Source: a virus. Taken from it: DNA of 33,502 bases. The translations under genes and the position numbers were made by a program. How positions within the stretch are numbered: the stretch's first letter is position 1; each line of letters begins with the position of its first letter. The DNA lies in IMG/VR virus record IMGVR_UViG_3300042325_000039, positions 1 through 33,502 of that record, one strand, 5' to 3'. The notes under the pieces are model-generated. The model searched no databases. It saw nothing but the letters and a program-made list of their open reading frames with translations, and was not told where the DNA came from. This document shows, piece by piece, positions 1 to 6,726 of this stretch.

Positions 1-115
1 CCATACTACCGCAATTCATAACATTAAACAAGCAAATAACCTAATTGACACGGAAGATTGGTTTAAAGACAAAATGAAAAGAATTTGTCAAAAAATTGAA
101 ATTATCGAAAATTAG
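1..115 (+). CDS. DnaA domain IV-like protein, 3' end (continues from 33062)
   Basis: This is the C-terminal 37 codons of the gene annotated in full at 33062-33490, cut by linearisation of the circle. Reading from base 2, it begins with the HTTAIHNIK part of the DnaA signature helix and ends at the TAG at 113-115. It is not a separate gene and should be counted once. Confidence 0.9.
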   Translation, partial: HTTAIHNIKQANNLIDTEDWFKDKMKRICQKIEIIEN

Positions 116-125
116 TGTATATTTG
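96..125 (+). promoter_or_regulatory. Bacteroidota-type promoter for leader RNA and replication genes
   Basis: TTG at 96-98, a 19-base spacer and TATATTTG at 118-125 match the Bacteroidota primary-sigma consensus (TTG/TTTG, about 19 bases, TAnnTTTG). Transcription should start near base 131. The promoter overlaps the end of the DnaA-like gene and drives the structured leader at 131-225 and, by readthrough, the gene at 226. A second copy at 33471-33500 is the assembly overlap. Confidence 0.7.
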
Positions 126-130
126 CAGTA

Positions 131-224
131 TAGAAGACACATAGACGAACTGCGAACCGCCTATGTGTTTAGTGGTTAAATAATAATAACCCTGGTAGTT
201 CGCAGCTATCGGGGTTTATTTTTT
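131..224 (+). ncRNA. Putative structured leader/small RNA with kissing hairpin loops
   Basis: Hairpin 1 has an 8-bp perfect stem (ACACATAG 137-144 with CTATGTGT 161-168), extendable by a GU and an AU pair, and a 16-base loop at 145-160. Hairpin 2 is the terminator stem 190-198/206-214, with the 7-base loop TTCGCAG at 199-205. All seven loop bases are complementary to CTGCGAA at 150-156 inside loop 1, which would allow a kissing-loop or pseudoknot. A small alternative stem, GGTTA 174-178 with TAACC 187-191, would compete with the base of the terminator stem. A dedicated promoter lies just upstream and the U-tract ends at the start codon at 226. The RNA would be about 90 nt. It could be an attenuator of the replication gene or a free small RNA; I know no named family that it matches. 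Confidence 0.55.
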
Positions 225-225
225 T
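190..225 (+). terminator. Rho-independent terminator/attenuator abutting the start codon
   Basis: CCCTGGTAG (190-198) pairs with CTATCGGGG (206-214) over 9 bp, including two GU pairs, around a 7-base loop. TTTATTTTTTT follows at 215-225, directly before the ATG at 226. The wobbles make the hairpin stronger as + strand RNA. Its position between a good promoter and the replication gene points to attenuation. Confidence 0.7.
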
Positions 226-1035
226 ATGGCAAAAGATACTTTTTACTTCTCACACGACTACAATAGCCGTAATGACGAGAAGATTAAATTCCTTATTAGG
301 AAACACGGAATGCTCGGTTACGGGGTGTTTTGGGCAATCATTGAAGACCTTTACAATAATGCAAACGCATTGCGAACGGATTGCGATGGCATAGCTTATG
401 ACCTGCGAGTGCATAGCGAAGTTGTGCATAGCGTATTACACGACTTTGGTTTATTTGTATTTGAAGGCGAAAACTTTGGTAGTATGTCGGTACAAAAACG
501 CATAGACGAAAGGGATAGCAAGAGCAAGAAGGCAAGTCAAAACGCCCGTAAACGTTGGGTTTCTAATGTAAATGATGCGACCGCAATGCCACCGCATAGC
601 GACCGCAATGCTATAAAGGAAAGGAAAGGAAAAGAAATAAAGGAAATAAAAGAAATAATAGAGCTTCCTTTTGTTTCTAAGGAATTTGAAAAAATGTGGT
701 TTGATTGGAAGGATTACAAGAAAAAACAATTTAAGTTTACATATAGAACAACACAAAGCGAACTTGCTACCTTACAAGAATTAACAAAATTATCAAACGG
801 ACAAGAAGACATTGCTATAAAAATAATTAATCAGTCAATGGCAAATGGTTGGAAAGGTCTATTTAACCTAAAAGAAGATGCAAAAGGAACTTCAAATAAT
901 CAACGCAAACTTAATAAGTACGAACTCGAAGAGCTTAGAAACTACAACTACATCTACTCTACTTCCTATGGAGAAGGAGATTTTGACCGCATTTGTAGGG
1001 GAAAGAATGAGGAATCTAAACTCTACCATATTTAA
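226..1035 (+). CDS. Lin1244/Lin1753 (DUF4373)-type phage replication protein
   Basis: The N-terminal ~95 residues carry the Lin1244/Lin1753-like domain found in phage replisome organisers: FSHDYNSRNDEKIKFL at residues 8-23, then HGMLGYGVFWAIIEDLY at 27-43. The domain probably binds origin DNA. A basic, K/E-rich linker (about 130-145) is encoded by a purine-rich imperfect repeat at nt 614-660, and an alpha-helical C-terminal part follows. The 269-residue length is usual for the family. The start codon lies immediately after the U-tract of a terminator, so expression is probably controlled by readthrough or by that leader. The next replication gene begins inside the 3' end of this one. The family call rests on motif resemblance. 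Confidence 0.75.
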   Translation: MAKDTFYFSHDYNSRNDEKIKFLIRKHGMLGYGVFWAIIEDLYNNANALRTDCDGIAYDLRVHSEVVHSVLHDFGLFVFEGENFGSMSVQKRIDERDSKSKKASQNARKRWVSNVNDATAMPPHSDRNAIKERKGKEIKEIKEIIELPFVSKEFEKMWFDWKDYKKKQFKFTYRTTQSELATLQELTKLSNGQEDIAIKIINQSMANGWKGLFNLKEDAKGTSNNQRKLNKYELEELRNYNYIYSTSYGEGDFDRICRGKNEESKLYHI

Positions 1036-1636
1036 ACAAAACCTTGTTTACCTTATGCAGCTTGTAGGTATTAACAATCCTGGCGAAGTTAAGTTAGCAA
1101 TCTTAGAAGATTGGATAAGAACCGAGTATGGTGGCTTTACAATAAACGAAGTTAAAGTAGCGTTTAAGCAAATGGTAGCCAATGACTTTATCGACCACTA
1201 CCAGAACTTTAGTCCTGCATACTTTAGTCAGGTTATGGATAGGTATAAGAAAAAAGCAAACGAAGTAAGAAAAATGATGCCACAAGAACGAGTAGAAGCA
1301 ATCCCACACCTTACCGATTTAGAGATAATTGATTACTCATACCAAGAATATAAGCTTTTAGAAAACCGAACTTTTGATAGGTTGTTTAACCCATTATCCG
1401 TATTTACAAAGCTTAATAGTTCAGGCATCAAGGTGTGGACAAAAGAAGATGGCGCAGTTGCTAAAAAGAAACTAATGGAGATTATTACCTACAAGGCTAA
1501 TAAAATGGACATCATAAGCGCAAAGCAGTACCGAGACGAATGGACTGAGCAATGGCTTAAGAACCAAGCAAGAGCCGTAGCCGTAGCTTTATTTTTTGAG
1601 GAGCAAATAAAAATTGGTAAAGTTTCATTTTCTTAA
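968..1636 (+). CDS. Conserved phage protein, probable replication partner
   Basis: A 222-residue soluble protein if the ATG at 968 is used. In-frame ATGs at 878 (252 residues) and 1007 (209 residues, preceded by AGGGGA) are alternatives. The overlap with the upstream gene is 68 bases with the chosen start. The middle part (WIRTEYGGFTINEVKVAF, then NDFIDHYQNFSPAYFSQVMD) is well ordered and helical, followed by a basic segment. I do not recognise a catalytic motif. Its place right after a Lin1244-type protein suggests a helicase-loader or primosome-like role, but that is inference from position only. Confidence 0.65.
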   Translation: MEKEILTAFVGERMRNLNSTIFKQNLVYLMQLVGINNPGEVKLAILEDWIRTEYGGFTINEVKVAFKQMVANDFIDHYQNFSPAYFSQVMDRYKKKANEVRKMMPQERVEAIPHLTDLEIIDYSYQEYKLLENRTFDRLFNPLSVFTKLNSSGIKVWTKEDGAVAKKKLMEIITYKANKMDIISAKQYRDEWTEQWLKNQARAVAVALFFEEQIKIGKVSFS

Positions 1637-1650
1637 TATAGTTTTGTAAT

Positions 1651-1956
1651 ATGACCGCAAACGAATTAACCAAAGAAGCTATAAAGACCTTAAACAAAAA
1701 CGGGTGCTTTGTATGGCGCAACAATAACCTTGCGGTTAGAGGTCGCACATTTATAGGCTTGAAAGGTGTTCCAGATGTTGTAGGCTTCCACACACAAACA
1801 GGAGTAGCGGTTTACTGCGAGACAAAAGCTATAGGCGATAAACTTAGTAGCTACCAAATAGCATTTTTAAACTTAGCAAAAGCAGCAAATTGTTTTTGTT
1901 ACATAGCAACCGAAGAGAACGGCAAATTAATCTTAAAAGAATATGAACAAGAATAG
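1651..1956 (+). CDS. VRR-NUC-like PD-(D/E)XK nuclease
   Basis: A 101-residue single-domain nuclease of the VRR-NUC type. GVPDVVGF gives the catalytic Asp42, YCETKA gives the Glu57-Thr-Lys59 pair, and LSSYQIAFL gives the conserved Gln69 and hydrophobic helix. The family is a minimal PD-(D/E)XK fold that cuts structured DNA (flap or junction), and phages often carry it among replication genes. It follows the previous gene after 14 bases, and its 3' end overlaps the next gene by 14 bases. All key residues appear intact. The substrate is inferred from the family. Confidence 0.75.
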   Translation: MTANELTKEAIKTLNKNGCFVWRNNNLAVRGRTFIGLKGVPDVVGFHTQTGVAVYCETKAIGDKLSSYQIAFLNLAKAANCFCYIATEENGKLILKEYEQE

Positions 1957-2419
1957 CATCATATTAGAACTTTGGGAAAGCCGAGAACTTAAGGAAGCAA
2001 TAGACAAAATGCAGCCTGAAGATTTACGAGACGATTTAAGAAGTGAACTATTTAAGGTGCTATGCGAAATGGATGAGGAACGTTTAATAGATATGCGCAC
2101 ACGCAACGTATTGAAGTTCTACTTGGTTAGAACTATGATTAATATGATGCAAAGTAACACAAGCCAATTTTACCGCACATACCGAAAACCTTTAGAGGTT
2201 GAATTAATAGTACACGATAGAGACGAAGATTTACTAAACAAAGTAGAAGATGAGTTATCTAAGATGCATTGGTACAAAGCAGAACTTTTACGAGTGTATG
2301 CTATCAAGCATAACTGCAACGCTAAAGAATTAAGTAGGGTTACAGGTATTCCTTATATGTCAATACATAGGGAATTAAAACTAACTAAACGAGAACTTAA
2401 AAAACAACTACGGAAATGA
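1943..2419 (+). CDS. Sigma-region-4-like helix-turn-helix protein
   Basis: The protein has 158 residues. The C-terminal part (about 112-155) reads as an HTH: an acidic/hydrophobic helix (ELLRVYAIKHNC), then NAKELSRVTGIPYMSIHREL, then a basic tail LTKRELKKQLRK. This resembles sigma-70 region 4. The N-terminal part is helical and charged, without a clear -10-binding region 2. Phages of Bacteroidota often carry such a protein between nuclease and packaging genes; it may be a transcription activator or a sigma-like factor for later genes. Alternatively it is a small DNA-binding adaptor. It overlaps its neighbours by 14 bases upstream and by ATGA downstream. Confidence 0.6.
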   Translation: MNKNSIILELWESRELKEAIDKMQPEDLRDDLRSELFKVLCEMDEERLIDMRTRNVLKFYLVRTMINMMQSNTSQFYRTYRKPLEVELIVHDRDEDLLNKVEDELSKMHWYKAELLRVYAIKHNCNAKELSRVTGIPYMSIHRELKLTKRELKKQLRK

Positions 2420-2745
2420 AACAATATGTAGATAGAGAAGTTCTTTTACAAGTTAAAAGGGTTTATAGCCAAGATGAAATTATTGCCGACCTGCACAGAC
2501 AATTAAAAGAGTATGGGGTTAAGGTTGGAATTTTAGAAAGCCAAATAGCTGAACTTGAAGATGAAAATAAAGTACTTCGCAAAAATGGCGAACTTAATAG
2601 GCAAGATGAATATGTTAAAAACTTAAAACAAGTAATTGACCAAACATTAAAATCAAAACATAAGTATAAAAAATTAAGTGAAGAATTAATGTATAAAAAT
2701 AGCGAGTTATATTTTAAACTTAATAACCAAAATATACAAGTATGA
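2416..2745 (+). CDS. Coiled-coil phage protein
   Basis: A 109-residue, highly charged protein with a long heptad pattern from about residue 18 to 95 (IADLHRQLKEYGVKVGILES, then QIAELEDENKVL, then further Lys/Leu-rich helix). It is almost certainly a parallel coiled coil. There is no enzymatic motif and no signal or membrane segment. It is coupled to both neighbours by 4-base ATGA overlaps, so it is cotranslated with the HTH protein and the membrane protein. Function unknown. Confidence 0.6.
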   Translation: MKQYVDREVLLQVKRVYSQDEIIADLHRQLKEYGVKVGILESQIAELEDENKVLRKNGELNRQDEYVKNLKQVIDQTLKSKHKYKKLSEELMYKNSELYFKLNNQNIQV

Positions 2746-2975
2746 TAATTATAGCAGCAATATGCTTTGCAATTTTCTTTGTAGAGATACACCAATTTCA
2801 TAGAAAATGGTATTTAGATTTTAAGCCTTTTAGTTGCACGAGTTGTTTAGCAGCTTGGACAGGTTTAGTTTTATATTTACTACCTGCAATATGTACAGAC
2901 ATAATTGCGTTTGTATTTATACCAGGAGTGTTAGCACCTTTACTTTCAAAACTAATGTGGAACTTATGGAAATAG
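2742..2975 (+). CDS. Small membrane protein with CxxC motif
   Basis: A 77-residue hydrophobic protein. There is an N-terminal membrane segment at about 1-15, a short polar loop containing FSCTSCLAAW (Cys32, Cys35, Trp39), and two further hydrophobic stretches at about 36-54 and 56-73. The C..C-x3-W layout is like small phage/DUF1360-type membrane proteins, but I cannot assign the family firmly. It starts by an ATGA overlap with the coiled-coil gene. It might act in host-membrane takeover or exclusion; that is speculative. Confidence 0.55.
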   Translation: MIIIAAICFAIFFVEIHQFHRKWYLDFKPFSCTSCLAAWTGLVLYLLPAICTDIIAFVFIPGVLAPLLSKLMWNLWK

Positions 2976-3211
2976 AACATCGCAATTATTTAGACCTGCA
3001 TAGACCAAATTACGAAATGGTTCAGAATGGCTATGTGCGCAATATAGATTTGGACATCTTAAAAATGTACGAGCATATTTACCGCAAGTATATGAACCCA
3101 GATTTTATATTGACAGTATGGTGCAGCCATTGTATATTTGATATGATAAAACGTTTGTACGAATGGTACGACATACAACCTAAACCAAAAAATAAAAAAA
3201 AGAATGGCTAA
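2966..3211 (+). CDS. Conserved small phage protein
   Basis: An 81-residue protein starting at the ATG at 2966, which overlaps the upstream stop by 10 bases. A longer in-frame start at 2834 would bury most of the membrane-protein gene and gives an unlikely Cys/Thr-rich leader. The body reads RNYLDLHRPNYEMV and later LTVWCSHCIFDMIKRLYEW, with an x-Cys-x-x-Cys pair, ending in a Lys-rich tail. I know no function for it. It lies just before the LpxA-like gene, which it overlaps by 8 bases. Confidence 0.6.
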   Translation: MEIEHRNYLDLHRPNYEMVQNGYVRNIDLDILKMYEHIYRKYMNPDFILTVWCSHCIFDMIKRLYEWYDIQPKPKNKKKNG

Positions 3212-3683
3212 TTTTATTCACCCTACCGCTATCATTGGCGATAACGTAATTATCGGAGACGGAAACTACATTGGTGCTTATTGTATTATAGGCGATAAAG
3301 CCGAGCATAAAAAGTTCTGGAATAAAGAAAAAGGTAAAGTATACATAGGCGATAACAATGTTATTACAGGACTTGTAACAATAGATGCAGGAACTGAGAT
3401 TGATACGTTCATTGGTAATAATTGTTTCATAATGAAACACGCACACATCGGACACGATTGCACTATTTTAGACAATGTTACAATAAGCTGCGGAGCAAAA
3501 ATTGGCGGTCACTCTATTGTAGATAAGGGCGCTAATATAGGACTTAATGCAGTTCTACACCAGTTTGCAAACGTAGGCGAGAATTGTATGGTTGGAGCAA
3601 GTGCCTTTGTAAAAGGAGATGCAAAGCCAAATACTAAATATGCAGGAGTTCCTGCAAGGGAAATAGGCTCAAACATAAGATAA
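3204..3683 (+). CDS. LpxA-like left-handed beta-helix acyl/acetyltransferase
   Basis: The 159-residue protein is made almost wholly of hexapeptide repeats (IHPTAIIGDNVIIGDGNYIG at 5-24, IGDNNVITGLVTI at 48-60, IGHDCTILDNVTISCGAKIG at 82-101, then VDKGANIG and VGENCMVGASAFV). This is the left-handed parallel beta-helix of LpxA and related enzymes. HIGHDC (81-86) matches the LpxA catalytic-His neighbourhood, giving His84 as the likely base, and LHQF (118-121) is also LpxA-like. At 159 residues it lacks the C-terminal helical domain of full LpxA (about 260), so it is more like a sugar N-/O-acyltransferase. Two glycosyltransferases follow it, which suggests modification of a sugar on the host envelope or the virion. 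Confidence 0.8.
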   Translation: MANFIHPTAIIGDNVIIGDGNYIGAYCIIGDKAEHKKFWNKEKGKVYIGDNNVITGLVTIDAGTEIDTFIGNNCFIMKHAHIGHDCTILDNVTISCGAKIGGHSIVDKGANIGLNAVLHQFANVGENCMVGASAFVKGDAKPNTKYAGVPAREIGSNIR

Positions 3684-4366
3684 TGAAAGTAGCAATCTTA
3701 TTACTTGCACAAAACAGGCACGACTTAACTCAGCGTGTAATTAATCAAAACTTTTATAATAAAGGTTATGATGCGGACTGCTTCTTAATAGACAATGGCA
3801 GCGACACGCACGAAACGTTTAACTACCCGTTTACTGGTTATGACTTATCAAAAGAAAAACGAGGCATAGCAGCAGGAGTAAACGCAGGACTTAGGATAAC
3901 TCAGGACTACGATGCAGTTTGTTTATTAGCCAATGACATTTTACTACCTGACAATTGGTTAGCAAATTTTGTATTGTTTGCGCAACGAATAGAAAAGACA
4001 GGCATAATAGGAATACATTGCGTAGAAGCATTACCTCCTTTAGTAGACGGAGTACATAAAGTACATACACCTTTTGGAGATAACTTTATTACTCGTGAAC
4101 TTATAGACACAATTGGAGGTTATAATGAAGCATACGACCCTTATGGAATGCAAGATGCAGATTATGGAGAACGTGCAACTATTACAGGCTTTACTAATTA
4201 CTACCTTCCAGATATGCGCTCAGAACATATAGGACACGATGTCGGTAATGGCACGGAGTATAGGAGAATGAAAGACGAAAGTTTGGCAAGGGCGCAAAGC
4301 ATATGGGATAAATACCAAGACATATATCACAACCAAAAAAATATAAGATGCGAATACTTTGTATAA
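3683..4366 (+). CDS. Family 2-like glycosyltransferase
   Basis: A 227-residue GT-A fold enzyme. The N-terminal nucleotide-sugar site is visible as VAILLLAQNRHDLT (3-16) and FLIDNGSD (34-41), followed by KRGIAAGVNAGL (59-70). The usual DxD position reads LLANDILLPDNW, so the acidic metal-binding motif is Asn84-Asp85 with Asp90 close by. GGYNEAYDPYGMQDADYGER (145-164) supplies the acceptor site and candidate catalytic base Asp158 or Asp160. It would transfer a sugar from an NDP-sugar in the cytoplasm; the acceptor is unknown. It starts on the last base of the LpxA-like stop codon (TAATG), so the two are translationally coupled. Confidence 0.8.
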   Translation: MKVAILLLAQNRHDLTQRVINQNFYNKGYDADCFLIDNGSDTHETFNYPFTGYDLSKEKRGIAAGVNAGLRITQDYDAVCLLANDILLPDNWLANFVLFAQRIEKTGIIGIHCVEALPPLVDGVHKVHTPFGDNFITRELIDTIGGYNEAYDPYGMQDADYGERATITGFTNYYLPDMRSEHIGHDVGNGTEYRRMKDESLARAQSIWDKYQDIYHNQKNIRCEYFV

Positions 4367-5349
4367 CTTCTGCCAACTCGGGTGTCGGATACCACCGAAT
4401 TATGATGCCTATTGTTAATATGGAAAAAGAATACGCACTTATTACAGACGTACTTAATGACGAAGTATTAGAACAAGGGTGGGATATTGTGCTAATGAAT
4501 AGAATGTTAAACGAGATAGACGCAAAGCAAATGGACACTTGGCGCACCAAGTATGGCTTTAAGTTAGTAGTCGACAACGATGATTACTGGGAACTAAGCG
4601 AAACGCATCTATTGTATTACCGATACAAGTACAATAACATAGGCAAACAGATTACTGATTACTTAGAGATTGCAGACCTTTGTACCTGTACTCACGATAG
4701 GTTAGCAGAAGAAATAACTAAATACAATAAGAACGTTCACATATTACCAAACGCATTACCTTACGGCAAAGAGCAGTTCCAAGATAACAAGACCGAAGAT
4801 TACAAGATTAGATTATTCTGGTCAGGTAGCGGAACGCACGAAAGGGACTTGGAAATACTAAGGCAGCCGTTTAAAAGGCTACAAGGTATGAACATTAAAA
4901 CTGTTATAGCAGGGTATAACGATGCAGAGAAACCTATTTGGGATAAAATGATTGATAGCTTTACTTGTGGTTTAAAGCTTAACCCAACGATTTATAACTA
5001 TGCAAAGGTTACGGAGTATATGGGAGCTTATACAGATAGCGATATTTCTATTATCCCGCTTGTAGATAATAAGTTTAACTCTATGAAGTCCAACTTAAAG
5101 GTATTAGAAACGGCTTCAAAAAAGAACCCTGCTATTGTTAGTTATGTCAATCCTTACTTAGATATGCCAGTTCACTATGTAAAAAGCCAAAAGGATTGGT
5201 ACAAACATATCAAAGATTTGGTAAGCGATGCTGATATGAGAAAGGAAAGCGGAGAAAAGCTTTTTGAGTTCTGCCAAAAGAATTATAACTTTGATGGTAT
5301 AAATTTAGATAGAAAGTATATTTATAATAAACTAATTTCTCATAGTTAA
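4348..5349 (+). CDS. GT4-like glycosyltransferase
   Basis: A 333-residue GT-B type enzyme. The N-terminal domain has RILCITSANSGVGYHRI (2-18), with the Gly-rich acceptor loop, and VVDNDDYW (74-81), typical of this phage/bacterial subgroup. The C-terminal donor domain has RLFWSGSGTHERDLEIL (155-171) and SDISIIPLVDN (231-241), followed by KSNLKVLE with the conserved Glu254 that contacts the nucleotide. It overlaps the GT2 gene by 19 bases, and it closes the three-gene modification cassette. The start fits the overlap. Donor and acceptor cannot be read from sequence. Confidence 0.78.
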   Translation: MRILCITSANSGVGYHRIMMPIVNMEKEYALITDVLNDEVLEQGWDIVLMNRMLNEIDAKQMDTWRTKYGFKLVVDNDDYWELSETHLLYYRYKYNNIGKQITDYLEIADLCTCTHDRLAEEITKYNKNVHILPNALPYGKEQFQDNKTEDYKIRLFWSGSGTHERDLEILRQPFKRLQGMNIKTVIAGYNDAEKPIWDKMIDSFTCGLKLNPTIYNYAKVTEYMGAYTDSDISIIPLVDNKFNSMKSNLKVLETASKKNPAIVSYVNPYLDMPVHYVKSQKDWYKHIKDLVSDADMRKESGEKLFEFCQKNYNFDGINLDRKYIYNKLISHS

Positions 5350-5391
5350 ATTTTTTAATTATTAATCAACGGAAAATTTAATGGGGAAGCT

Positions 5392-5646
5392 ATGAGGAAA
5401 CACACACAAATTTATTTGCAGGGGATGGGTTATAAAACAACCGACTTCATTCCTTGCGAAGTGTGTGGCTCACAAGCGGTAGACGTACATCATATTGAAG
5501 CAAGAGGAATGGGTGGCAGCAAAGAGGCAGACGTAATAGAAAACCTAATGGGACTTTGTAGAAAGTGCCACATAGAATATGGAGACAAGAAACAATATAA
5601 AGAGTTTTTAAAAGACATACACGCAAAGAATTATGGCAAAGGTTAA
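5392..5646 (+). CDS. HNH endonuclease (packaging-associated type)
   Basis: An 84-residue HNH protein. Zinc ligands are CEVC (Cys22, Cys25) and CRKCH (Cys56, Cys59, His60). The catalytic His pair is in VDVHHIEARG (His33-His34) and the Asn is Asn51. It is the minimal size of HNH proteins found next to terminase genes in HK97-like phages, where they stimulate terminase cutting, and both terminase genes here lie within 1 kb. GGGGA lies upstream of the ATG. An in-phase role in packaging is inferred from family and location. It overlaps the following small basic gene by 14 bases. Confidence 0.75.
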   Translation: MRKHTQIYLQGMGYKTTDFIPCEVCGSQAVDVHHIEARGMGGSKEADVIENLMGLCRKCHIEYGDKKQYKEFLKDIHAKNYGKG

Positions 5647-5755
5647 CGAAAATAAAAACAAAATTAGCTTTGGCAAACGCAAAAGAGGCTCTGCAAAGAA
5701 GTCTTTTAACAAGCACAATCCAAGACCTAAAGCATATAAAGGGCAAGGCAGATGA
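5633..5755 (+). CDS. 40-residue very basic protein
   Basis: A short gene starting at the ATG at 5633 and ending with the TGA at 5753-5755. It encodes MAKVNENKNK, then ISFGKRKRGSAKKSFNKHNP, then RPKAYKGQGR, a Lys/Arg/Asn-rich peptide with no hydrophobic core. It overlaps the HNH gene by 14 bases and the next gene by ATGA, so it fits the tight operon pattern and has no spare room to be random. The pattern resembles small KRG..K.NKH..K...GQGR proteins seen in Bacteroidota phages. It could bind DNA or RNA, but no function is established. Confidence 0.65.
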   Translation: MAKVNENKNKISFGKRKRGSAKKSFNKHNPRPKAYKGQGR

Positions 5756-5973
5756 GAAAACTAAACGCTATATGGCTACTCCTTACGCACAAAGCTTACT
5801 TCCTTGCGGTATGTAAGACGGGTAAAAACGGAGACGATATGACCACGATAGGACACTATACCTATGCAATGGCAGAAACTTTAATCAATAAACATATAGC
5901 AGACGTAGACACTTACCTTGACCAAGAAGATGCTTTAGATGAAGCAAACGACATAATTAATGGAATACTATGA
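5752..5973 (+). CDS. Hypothetical phage protein
   Basis: A 73-residue protein starting at an ATGA overlap with the basic peptide gene and ending at another with the next gene. The N-terminal half is hydrophobic/aromatic (AIWLLLTHKAYFLAVCK) and the C-terminal half acidic (HIADVDTYLDQEDALDEAND). No motif was recognised. Its position between HNH and terminase suggests a packaging-region accessory protein. Confidence 0.6.
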   Translation: MRKLNAIWLLLTHKAYFLAVCKTGKNGDDMTTIGHYTYAMAETLINKHIADVDTYLDQEDALDEANDIINGIL

Positions 5974-6323
5974 TATTACTATCAAGCCAAATAGAAAGCA
6001 TTGCATCACGCAAAGACAAGACAATCAAGCTAACATTAGCAACCCAAGAGCTAAGTCCTAAAGATGCAGCTTCTTTGTTTCAGCTTAATCAACAGTTCTG
6101 CTACTTAGCAATCAAAGAAGAACCTTTCAGCAAAGAAGAACAAGACGTAGTAGAAAACTTAAAAGCAGACGTAGACACATTTAAGACACCGAGTCAAAGA
6201 TTACGAGGCATCTTATACAGAACATACGAACAAGACAACGAAGGATACAAAGATTTTAACACATATTACTTGTCCGTAATGGACAGAATATGTCAGCATT
6301 ATAAAACAAAAATAGATGGGTAG
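5970..6323 (+). CDS. Conserved phage protein upstream of terminase
   Basis: A 117-residue soluble, helical protein. The central KTPSQRLRGILYRTYEQDN and the aromatic C-terminal YYLSVMDRICQHYKTKID are distinctive and look conserved. There is no catalytic motif or membrane segment. It is coupled by ATGA upstream and overlaps the small terminase gene by 8 bases. Proteins of this type commonly sit just before terminase genes in Bacteroidota phages; I know no function for them. Confidence 0.6.
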   Translation: MILLSSQIESIASRKDKTIKLTLATQELSPKDAASLFQLNQQFCYLAIKEEPFSKEEQDVVENLKADVDTFKTPSQRLRGILYRTYEQDNEGYKDFNTYYLSVMDRICQHYKTKIDG

Positions 6324-6726
6324 GCATAAAGCAATAGAAACGCCTGAATTGATGCTTCAATACTTTACTGAGTATTGCGAGTATTGTAAAAGCAATCCTA
6401 TTAAAGTACACGACTTTGTAGGCAAAGACGGAGACGAAGTTTATAGATTAAGAGAAAGACCTTTGACGATAGAAGGCTTTGAGAACTATTGTTATAATCA
6501 AGGAGTTGTAAGTAATATAGATAGATATTTTGCTAACACAGATGGTGCTTACGAGGAATTTCGTAGCATCTGTTCGCGTATTAGAAAAACAATTAGACAA
6601 GACCAAATCGAAGGTGGTATGGCAGGGGTTTACAATCCAAGCATAACTCAACGTTTAAATAGCTTGGTAGAGAAGTCCGAGAACAAACACGAAGTAAGTG
6701 AGATTAAAATAACTTACGATAGATAA
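6316..6726 (+). CDS. Terminase small subunit
   Basis: A 136-residue protein directly upstream of the large terminase, to which it is joined by a one-base TAATG-type overlap. It begins MGRHKAIETPELMLQYF and contains RPLTIEGFENYCYNQGV, the predicted DNA-recognition HTH (about 48-65), then a helical oligomerisation part and a basic, polar C-terminus ending KITYDR. Length, position and this GFE-Y-C pattern fit the small terminase family seen in Bacteroidota phages. It would recognise the packaging site and load the large subunit. The pac/cos site itself was not identified. Confidence 0.8.
   Translation: MGRHKAIETPELMLQYFTEYCEYCKSNPIKVHDFVGKDGDEVYRLRERPLTIEGFENYCYNQGVVSNIDRYFANTDGAYEEFRSICSRIRKTIRQDQIEGGMAGVYNPSITQRLNSLVEKSENKHEVSEIKITYDR

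Larger units (their letters stand above)
1..127. repeat. Terminal direct repeat, left copy (circular assembly overlap)
   Basis: These 127 bases are identical to 33376-33502. An exact end-to-end repeat of 127 bp is what a k-mer assembler leaves on a circular or circularly permuted genome, since 127 is a common maximum k. I infer a unique circle of 33,375 bp, not a biological terminal repeat. The repeat holds the 3' end of the DnaA-like gene and the promoter of the leader RNA, so neither is truly duplicated. Confidence 0.93.

Noticed and set aside
878-967. Earliest start (878) of the second replication gene
   Set aside because: It overlaps the upstream gene by 158 bases and adds a Thr/Ser-rich leader; 968 or 1007 is more likely, but this is not settled.
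2834-2965. Long start for the gene ending at 3211
   Set aside because: It would cover most of the membrane-protein gene; the ATG at 2966 fits the overlapping stop/start pattern and gives a sensible N-terminus.
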